Shown: in pieces, positions 6,737-11,715 of the stretch
How positions within the stretch are numbered: the first letter of the stretch is position 1
Layout: every line of letters starts with the position of its first letter
NCBI GenBank assembly: GCA_030836925.1
Contig: JAUPLK010000019.1
Span: 1 to 11,715, forward strand
Length of the DNA: 11,715 nucleotides
Reading direction: 5' to 3'
Source: Pseudomonadota bacterium
Lineage (GTDB): Bacteria > Pseudomonadota > Gammaproteobacteria > Steroidobacterales > GCA-2729495
Made by a program: the position numbers and the translations under genes
Notes under the pieces: generated by a model
What the model saw: the letters and a program-made list of their open reading frames with translations, nothing else
Told to the model about the DNA's origin: nothing
Database searches by the model: none

Positions 6737-7417
6737 ATGTCATTCATCCTTGATGCACTGAGAAAGAGCGATGCCGAGCGGCAGCGCGGTGCAGCCCCGA
6801 CGCTGGCTGACGTGCGTTATGCCGCGGGCCGCCGGCAGCGCAATATCTGGATACCGCTGCTGGTGCTGGTGCTGGTGGTCAATATCGGCTTCATGGCCTG
6901 GCAGTGGAATGCCGGCCGGAATCAGTCACCGCCACCCGCCAGTGTCGAAGCCGTTGCCGCGCCGACGCCGTCTGCTGCTCCGGTTGTGGCGCCTGCAGCC
7001 GTGCCGGAGGTCCGTGCGCTGGCAAGGGAGACCGCTCCGCTTGCGCCGGTTGTGCCGCCCGAGGTCGAGAGTGATCTGCCCGCTGGCGAACTGGCCAAGG
7101 CGGAACCTGCCCTACCTGCAGCGGTGAGCGCGCCGCTGCCCGCTGCCGAGCCACCTGCCAAAGCCTCGCGGATCATCGCCGATCCCGCGCTGCCGACGCT
7201 CGATCAGCTGCTCGGTGCCGGTACGCTCGATCTGCCTGCACTCAATCTGGATCTGCTGGTCTACAACGATTCGCCCAGCGTGCGCTTTGCGGTGATCAAT
7301 GGCCGCAAATACCGGGAAGGCGCCCAGCTGACCGAAGGTCCGGCACTCGAAAGCATCACGCCGGAGGGGGTGATACTCGCGAGCCAGGGTCAGCGCTTCA
7401 TGCTCAATCGCAAGTGA
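6737..7417 (+). CDS. gspB: General secretion pathway protein GspB
   Basis: Partner of GspA in assembling the type II secretion secretin. The 226-residue protein starts with the characteristic MSFILDALRKSDAERQRG cytoplasmic segment, then has one membrane span about 38-57, a long Ala/Pro-rich periplasmic linker about 64-145, and the conserved C-terminal GspB domain about 150-226 containing LVYNDSPSVRFAVINGRKY, EGAQL and GVILASQGQRF. Length and layout match the family. The start at 6737 is preceded by GCGAAAG, a weak binding site. The last codons overlap the next gene: GTGA at 7414-7417 holds both the start of the fused kinase gene (GTG) and the gspB stop (TGA), so the two are probably translationally coupled, an association I do not recognise from other gsp loci. 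Confidence 0.92.
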   Translation: MSFILDALRKSDAERQRGAAPTLADVRYAAGRRQRNIWIPLLVLVLVVNIGFMAWQWNAGRNQSPPPASVEAVAAPTPSAAPVVAPAAVPEVRALARETAPLAPVVPPEVESDLPAGELAKAEPALPAAVSAPLPAAEPPAKASRIIADPALPTLDQLLGAGTLDLPALNLDLLVYNDSPSVRFAVINGRKYREGAQLTEGPALESITPEGVILASQGQRFMLNRK

Positions 7418-9255
7418 GCAGCAAGCGGCCGCCGCGCATCGCCTATCTGGATGGACGCCGGCTGCAGCGCCTGGTGCTGGCCGGTATCGCCCGGCTGACT
7501 GCCGAGCGCCGGCACCTCGACCGCCTCAATGTCTTTCCGGTACCCGATGGCGATACCGGAACCAATCTTGCACTCACCTTCAGCGTCGTTGCCGAGGCTG
7601 TCGCTGCGGCGACGACGCGCCATGCCGGCGAGTTGCTGGCCGTGGCCGCAGATGCCGCCCTCGATGGCGCGCGCGGCAATTCCGGTGCGATCTTCGCCGC
7701 CTGGCTGCAGGGGCTGGCCGCGGCACTGGCGGGTCAGGCGCGCATCGATCTGCCGGACCTCGCGGGCGCACTGGCCGCGGCCGAACAGTCGGCCCGGCAG
7801 GCCCTGCAGAACCCGGTCGAAGGCACCGTGCTGACGGTGATGCGCGATATCGCCGCCGCAGTTGCGCCGCAGAAGCTCCCGGCCGACGCGGATTTTTCGC
7901 AGCTGATGGCGGGCCTGTTGGTCCACGCGCGCCAGGCGGTGGTCGATACGCGCAGCACGCGGGAGGAAATGCGCACGGCCGGGGTCGAGGATGCCGGTGC
8001 GCTCGGCCTGCTGCTGCTGCTCGAAGGGATGGCCGAGGCACTGCAACCCGGACTGGCTCCGCCGGTCGGTTTCAGCAACGACACGGATCTCGCTCGCCAC
8101 GCTCACGCCGAGGCGCATGCTGACGGCGCACACGGCATGTCGGGCACGGATCGCTACTGCACCGAGTGCCTGATCACCGGCAGCGCCATCGATCAGGCCG
8201 GCGTGCGCGCCGAGCTGGCGGCGATCGGCAGCAGTGTCGTGGTCATCGGCAATGCCGCGAAGCTGCGCCTGCATGTGCACGTCGCCGCACCGGCACAGGT
8301 GTTCAGCCTGGCCCGGCGTCACGGACGGGTCAGTGCCGAGAAAGCCGATGACATGCTGCGCCAGGAGCGCTCCCTGCAGACGCCCAACCGGCGGGTAGCC
8401 ATCGTCACCGATTCGGCGGCGGATCTGCCAGCCACCGTCTGCGATGAACTCGGCATCCAGATGGTGCCCTTGCGGGTCATCTTTGGCGCGGAGAGCCATC
8501 TGGACAAGGTTGGCCTGCGGCCTGCGGATTTTTTCGCCGAGCTGGCCCGCAATCCGGAGCATCCAACAACGTCCCAGCCCTCGCCGGGTGACTTCCGGCG
8601 CGTCTTTGAATTGCTCTGCTCGCATTTCGAGCACGTGCTGGTGATCTGCCTGACAGCCCGTCTCAGCGGGACGCATCAGGCGGCTGTCGCCGCCGCTGGC
8701 CGCAGTGGCAAGCCCGGACAGGTCACCGTGCTCGACAGCCGCAATGTGTCGGCCGGACTCGGACTGGTGGTGCAGTCAGCGGCAGAAGCGGCCGCGGGCG
8801 GCGCAGATGCATCCGGTGTCACGGCTGTTGCGCACCGTGCTATCGAGCACACCCGTACCTACGGGCTGGTCCCGGACCTCAGTCATGCGGTACGCGGCGG
8901 GCGGATCCCGCCAGCCTGGCGCGGACTCGGGCGCTGGCTGCCGCTGAGCTTTGTCCTGTGCCTGGACGCTGGCCGCATACGCATACGGGGCCTCAGGTTG
9001 CGCAGCAGTGACCGGGTGGCGGCATTGCTGAAACCCGCGCTGCGCGACGTGCGGCGGGCCTCGCCTGGTGCAGATCAGCCGGTACGATTGCTGATTGCAC
9101 ATGCCGCCGCACCGCTGCTCGCCGAAGAACTGCGCAGGCAGTGCCTGGCGCAGTTCCCGGCTGTGGAATCCATCGGCATTACCGAGCTCGGCCCGGCGGT
9201 GGGCGCGCATGGCGGACCCGGCACCGTGGCGCTGGCGGTGCAGACCCTGCCCTAG
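7414..9255 (+). CDS. Fused DAK2 (FakA-like) and DegV (FakB-like) fatty acid kinase protein
   Basis: In Firmicutes FakA (ATP-binding DAK2 kinase) phosphorylates fatty acids carried by a separate DegV-family protein, FakB, to make acyl phosphate for phospholipid synthesis. Here both parts are in one 613-residue chain. Residues about 10-205 are a DhaL/DAK2 domain, with NVFPVPDGDTGTNL (39-52; Asp45, Asp47 metal ligands) and DGARGNSGAI (84-93). About 246-320 matches the FakA middle domain, with YCTECLI and HVHVAAP. About 326-612 is a DegV domain with VTDSAADLP (331-339), TSQPSPGDF (386-394), ARLSGTHQAA (415-424), GGRI (495-498) and AHGGPGTVAL (598-607). The DegV part sits where FakA normally carries its own C-terminal domain. 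Start is GTG 7414 inside the gspB stop, with no clear ribosome binding site of its own. Fatty acid kinase activity is inferred from domains. The stop is shared with the opposite-strand gene through CTAG. Confidence 0.88.
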   Translation: MSSKRPPRIAYLDGRRLQRLVLAGIARLTAERRHLDRLNVFPVPDGDTGTNLALTFSVVAEAVAAATTRHAGELLAVAADAALDGARGNSGAIFAAWLQGLAAALAGQARIDLPDLAGALAAAEQSARQALQNPVEGTVLTVMRDIAAAVAPQKLPADADFSQLMAGLLVHARQAVVDTRSTREEMRTAGVEDAGALGLLLLLEGMAEALQPGLAPPVGFSNDTDLARHAHAEAHADGAHGMSGTDRYCTECLITGSAIDQAGVRAELAAIGSSVVVIGNAAKLRLHVHVAAPAQVFSLARRHGRVSAEKADDMLRQERSLQTPNRRVAIVTDSAADLPATVCDELGIQMVPLRVIFGAESHLDKVGLRPADFFAELARNPEHPTTSQPSPGDFRRVFELLCSHFEHVLVICLTARLSGTHQAAVAAAGRSGKPGQVTVLDSRNVSAGLGLVVQSAAEAAAGGADASGVTAVAHRAIEHTRTYGLVPDLSHAVRGGRIPPAWRGLGRWLPLSFVLCLDAGRIRIRGLRLRSSDRVAALLKPALRDVRRASPGADQPVRLLIAHAAAPLLAEELRRQCLAQFPAVESIGITELGPAVGAHGGPGTVALAVQTLP

Positions 9256-10025
9256 TCGCGAATCCGCGTGCCCCGCTCCAGCAGCACGAGGCAGACGACA
9301 AACAGCAGCACCAGGCTCGCCAGCATCATGGCGAAGGCCGCACCGATATCGATGTCGGAAACCCCGAGCATGCCGTAACGGAAGGCATTCACGATGTACA
9401 GGATCGGGTTGAGTTTCGACAGCTGCTGCGCCAGTTCGGGCAGCAGGTTGATCGAGTAAAACACGCCGCCGAGGTAGGTCAGCGGCTGCAGCACGAAGGA
9501 CGGGATGATCGAGATGTCGTCGAAGTGCTGGGCGAGGATGCCGTTGATCAGGCCGGCCAGCGAGAAGATTGCCGCGCACAGCAGGAACACGGCCGCGGTG
9601 ATCAGCGGATGCGTGAGGGGCAAAGGCGTAAACAGCCTTGCGACCACCACAACCATCAGCCCGACCAGTATGCCGCGCACGATGCCGCCCACCATGTGGC
9701 CGAGCGCGATGGTGGCCGGCGACATGGGCGCGACCAGCATCTCTTCCAGGTGCCGGTGGATCTTCGCCGAGAAAAACGACGACACGACGTTGCCGTAGGA
9801 GTTGGTGATGACGGCCATCATGATCAGTCCGGGCGCGATGTACTGCCGGTAGTCGAAGCCGTCCATCTGGCCGATGCGCGCGCCGATCAGTTCGCCGAAT
9901 ATCAGGAAATAGAGCCCCATGTTTATCGCCGGCGGCAAAACCGTCTGCAGCCAGATGCGTACCACCCGGTGATACTCCTTGCGCGAGAGTGTGGCCAGTG
10001 CAACGGCCTGTTGCCGCAGGCTCAT
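9252..10025 (-). CDS. yadH: ABC-2 type transporter permease (YadH family)
   Basis: Membrane half of an ABC exporter. The 257 residues carry six probable membrane spans (about 26-47, 64-84, 111-131, 140-163, 171-191 and 227-250) and the ABC-2 family's LNPILYIVNAFRYGMLG segment (205-221) before the last span. The N-terminal amphipathic segment with ARKEYHR-like basic residues is usual for the family. The start ATG at 10025 overlaps the stop of the ATPase gene by four bases (ATGA), so the pair is translationally coupled. Size and spacing fit the E. coli YadG/YadH pair, whose substrate is not known; drug, polysaccharide or lipid export are all possible. The stop codon shares the palindrome CTAG (9252-9255) with the stop of the plus-strand kinase fusion. 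Confidence 0.9.
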   Translation of the reverse strand: MSLRQQAVALATLSRKEYHRVVRIWLQTVLPPAINMGLYFLIFGELIGARIGQMDGFDYRQYIAPGLIMMAVITNSYGNVVSSFFSAKIHRHLEEMLVAPMSPATIALGHMVGGIVRGILVGLMVVVVARLFTPLPLTHPLITAAVFLLCAAIFSLAGLINGILAQHFDDISIIPSFVLQPLTYLGGVFYSINLLPELAQQLSKLNPILYIVNAFRYGMLGVSDIDIGAAFAMMLASLVLLFVVCLVLLERGTRIRD

Positions 10026-10972
10026 GGCCGCGTCTCCCCGGGGCGCGAAGCGGGCAGCTTGTCCTTGCGTTCGGTCAGGGTGACAAACAGCTCCTCGAGG
10101 CGATTCGTCTTGTTGCGCAGGCTGGCAACCTGCAGTCCGGCGGCCGACAGTCCGGCGAACAGTTCGTTGATCTGCCGCGACCGGGGTACCGCCACCTCGA
10201 CTTCGTGATCCGACACCAGCCGGGCCTCGAAGCCGGGCAGTGGCGGCAGGATTGCCAGCGGTTCGCGCAATGTCAGCAGGAAGTGCTCCTGCTGCAGCCG
10301 GGTGAGCACTGCGGCCATGCGGTCATCAACGATCACCCGGCCGTGGTCGATGATTGCCACGTGCCGGCAGAGGTTCTCGGCTTCCTCGAGATAATGGGTG
10401 GTGAGGATGATGGTGGTGCCGGCGGCGTTGATCGCGCGCAGGAAATCCCACATCGAACGGCGGATCTCGATATCCACGCCTGCGGTCGGTTCGTCGAGGA
10501 TCAGCAGCTCCGGTTCGTGCATCAGCGCCCGCGCGATCATCAGTCGCCGCTTCATGCCGCCGGAGAGCGTACGCGCCGAATCATGGCGCCGGTCCCAGAG
10601 CTGCAGCTGGCGGAGACAGGTTTCGGCGCGGCGACGGGCGCGGGCCGGCGGCACCCCGTAAAAGCCGGCCTGGTTGACGACGATGTTGCTGACCTTGTCC
10701 CACAGGTTGAGGTTGATCTCCTGCGGCACCACGCCGATGGCGGACTTCACCGCGTTCAGTTCGTGGTCGAGGTCGTGGCCGAACACGCGGACAGTGCCGC
10801 TGGTCTTGCGTACCAGTGAAGTGACGATGCCGATCAGGCTGGTCTTGCCGGCGCCGTTGGGCCCCAGCAGGGCACAGAAATCGCCGCGCGGCACGTCGAG
10901 GTCAATGCCGGCCAGCGCCTGTACGCCGTTGGCGTAGATTTTGACGAGCTGGCGGACGGACAGGGCATGCAT
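10022..10972 (-). CDS. yadG: ABC transporter ATP-binding protein (YadG family)
   Basis: ATP-hydrolysing subunit that drives the adjacent permease. The 316-residue product has Walker A GPNGAGKT (37-44), Q-loop Gln84, the signature LSGGMKRRL (136-144), Walker B LLILDEP (156-162) and the switch His193. Residues after about 215 form a C-terminal extension common in YadG/CcmA-like exporters. The GVPQE-style VVPQEINLNLWDKV stretch (81-94) is typical of YadG. The start ATG at 10972 has only a distant AGGGACAGG, about 14 bases upstream, overlapping the stop of the FlhD-like gene 22 bases away, so coupling with that gene is plausible. The substrate cannot be read from the sequence. Confidence 0.93.
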   Translation of the reverse strand: MHALSVRQLVKIYANGVQALAGIDLDVPRGDFCALLGPNGAGKTSLIGIVTSLVRKTSGTVRVFGHDLDHELNAVKSAIGVVPQEINLNLWDKVSNIVVNQAGFYGVPPARARRRAETCLRQLQLWDRRHDSARTLSGGMKRRLMIARALMHEPELLILDEPTAGVDIEIRRSMWDFLRAINAAGTTIILTTHYLEEAENLCRHVAIIDHGRVIVDDRMAAVLTRLQQEHFLLTLREPLAILPPLPGFEARLVSDHEVEVAVPRSRQINELFAGLSAAGLQVASLRNKTNRLEELFVTLTERKDKLPASRPGETRP

Positions 10973-10994
10973 GGCGCGGCATTGTGCCTGTCCC

Positions 10995-11630
10995 TCAGTG
11001 TTTTGTGGGCGGCCGCAGTGATGTGGCCGGCGGTGTGCCCGACAGCGAAACGCGCTGTACCAGCGTGAGCTGGACTACTGACAGTCGCGTCGTGGTGATC
11101 AGCTGGGTGTCGCCGCTGGACGCTGCCCGCAGCAGGTCCGGCCATAGCCGCGGGTGACGGCAGAAGCGCGCCTCCAGATGTTCCGTGGCGGTGACGGCCG
11201 CTCGCTGCAGCTCACTGAAGGGAGCGCCGGCCAGGCCGTCGAGATCATTCAAGCCGGGACCCATGCACAGCACTGCCAGCAGGCGGTCCTCGCGGGCGGT
11301 GTGCCAGAGCCAGGCCAGCAGCGATGCCGCAAACAGCCGCGCGGCTTCGGCCAGTGCGGCAGGCATCGGCGTCGCCCGCGGCCCGGCAGGCTCGGCCACC
11401 CTGCGCGCACTGCGGGTGGGAGGCAGCACGCTGAAGCTCGCCAGCAGACAGGGCGTGCGCGCGATGCTGTCGAGCTGGGCCGGATTGAAACCGGCCAGGC
11501 GCTGGCGCAGCGGGGCATCCAGTCCAAACACGTGCGGCTCCCGGGCGCCATCCCTGAGCAGCTCCAGAAATTCGCGATTCAAGCCATACAGTTCGGTGCC
11601 GAGCCGCGTTTCAGGCCATTTTTCGGTCAT
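10995..11630 (-). CDS. Protein of unknown function with FlhD-like N-terminal region
   Basis: I do not recognise a characterised family for the whole 211-residue protein. Residues about 12-68 (ELYGLNREFLELLRD, then VFGLDAPLRQRL, FNPAQLDSIA, CLLASF) follow the pattern of FlhD, the flagellar master-regulator subunit: an I/L-Y-x-I/L-N-x-x-Y/F-L helix, a F-x-L-G/D turn, a P-x-Q-hydrophobic-x-x-L/I-A helix, and a closing C/L-x-x-F. This is a resemblance by eye, not a search result. The rest is helical, Ala/Leu-rich, with a Pro/Arg-rich link about 69-90, no signal peptide and no membrane span; the tail after about 198 looks disordered. FlhD is about 115 residues, so this would be a two-part protein. 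It is first in a minus-strand unit with the ABC transporter. The start at 11630 has no good ribosome binding site. It could be a regulator, but that is inference. Confidence 0.6.
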   Translation of the reverse strand: MTEKWPETRLGTELYGLNREFLELLRDGAREPHVFGLDAPLRQRLAGFNPAQLDSIARTPCLLASFSVLPPTRSARRVAEPAGPRATPMPAALAEAARLFAASLLAWLWHTAREDRLLAVLCMGPGLNDLDGLAGAPFSELQRAAVTATEHLEARFCRHPRLWPDLLRAASSGDTQLITTTRLSVVQLTLVQRVSLSGTPPATSLRPPTKH

Positions 11631-11658
11631 TTGTTGCGTTCCATGAAGGGCCGAAGCG

Positions 11659-11684
11659 GCTACTATATTTGGTCATAAAGTAGC
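11659..11684. promoter_or_regulatory. Imperfect 26-bp palindrome, candidate operator
   Basis: GCTACTATAT at 11659-11668 and ATAAAGTAGC at 11675-11684 are inverted repeats matching at nine of ten positions around a six-base TTGGTC centre. The site lies 29 bases upstream of the FlhD-like gene and covers its best -10 candidate, so a dimeric repressor or activator site is plausible. It is AT-rich against a strongly GC-rich background. Confidence 0.45.
11662..11667 (-). promoter_or_regulatory. Candidate -10 box for the FlhD-like/ABC transporter unit
   Basis: The minus strand reads TATAGT, five of six against TATAAT, giving a predicted start about 25 bases upstream of the ATG at 11630. Nothing close to TTGACA lies at standard spacing; TTGCTA (11686-11681) is only 13 bases away, and the T/A-rich stretch upstream could act as an UP-like element. 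The box lies inside the palindrome. Confidence 0.35.
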
Positions 11685-11715
11685 AAATAAATAGGCAGTA
11701 TCTTCATTTTTGATC

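Noticed and set aside
7390..8676. 428-codon open frame on the minus strand
   Set aside because: Antisense to the DAK2-DegV fusion, which has clear motifs over the whole range. No conserved motif was seen in the antisense product.
9141..10208. 355-codon open frame on the plus strand
   Set aside because: Antisense to the ABC-2 permease and ATPase end; His/Arg/Gln-rich composition typical of a shadow frame.
11628..11644. Five-codon mini-frame (ATG at 11644, minus strand) whose stop overlaps the FlhD-like gene start
   Set aside because: No ribosome binding site precedes it and so short a frame is expected by chance; it could still be a coupling peptide but I cannot support it.
1..11715. tRNA, rRNA, CRISPR, insertion sequence or prophage features
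   Set aside because: No cloverleaf-like gene, regularly spaced repeat, transposase or terminal inverted repeat was found; coding sequence fills almost the whole window.

Overview
The window is a gene-dense stretch of a high-GC (roughly mid-60s % by eye) bacterial chromosome. The content points to a gammaproteobacterium: a FadE-type acyl-CoA dehydrogenase tail, a farnesyl diphosphate synthase IspA, the type II secretion accessory pair GspA/GspB, and a YadG/YadH-type ABC exporter. The unusual element for that group is a block of mevalonate-pathway genes. I cannot place it below class. No tRNA, rRNA, CRISPR array, insertion sequence or phage gene was seen, and no gap between genes exceeds about 100 bases.

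Layout. (1) 1-408, plus: 3' end of fadE, cut by the window edge. (2) 476-1990, plus: a divergent HMG-CoA synthase behind its own candidate promoter and a short leader hairpin. (3) 4015-1978, minus: diphosphomevalonate decarboxylase then phosphomevalonate kinase, overlapping and probably translationally coupled; the kinase also overlaps the HMG-CoA synthase tail to tail. (4) 4111-9255, plus: ispA, gspA, gspB and a fused fatty-acid-kinase-like gene (DAK2 kinase domain plus DegV fatty-acid-binding domain), tightly spaced and ending in a GTGA stop/start overlap. (5) 11630-9252, minus: a FlhD-like protein of unknown function, an ABC ATPase and its ABC-2 permease, ending on a CTAG that also ends the fused kinase gene on the other strand. 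(6) 11631-11715: an AT-rich region with a 26-bp imperfect palindrome over a candidate promoter.

How the genes fit together. HMG-CoA synthase makes HMG-CoA from acetyl-CoA; phosphomevalonate kinase and diphosphomevalonate decarboxylase carry out the last two steps to isopentenyl diphosphate; IspA condenses C5 units to farnesyl diphosphate. HMG-CoA reductase, mevalonate kinase and isopentenyl diphosphate isomerase are not in the window and would have to lie elsewhere. FadE (fatty acid breakdown to acetyl-CoA) and the fused fatty-acid-kinase-like protein add a broader lipid theme.

The items most worth following up are the single-chain FakA-FakB fusion coupled to gspB, the mevalonate block with its divergent HMG-CoA synthase, the perfect TATAAT followed by a seven-T run at the likely mvaD start site, and the FlhD-like gene with its palindromic upstream region.
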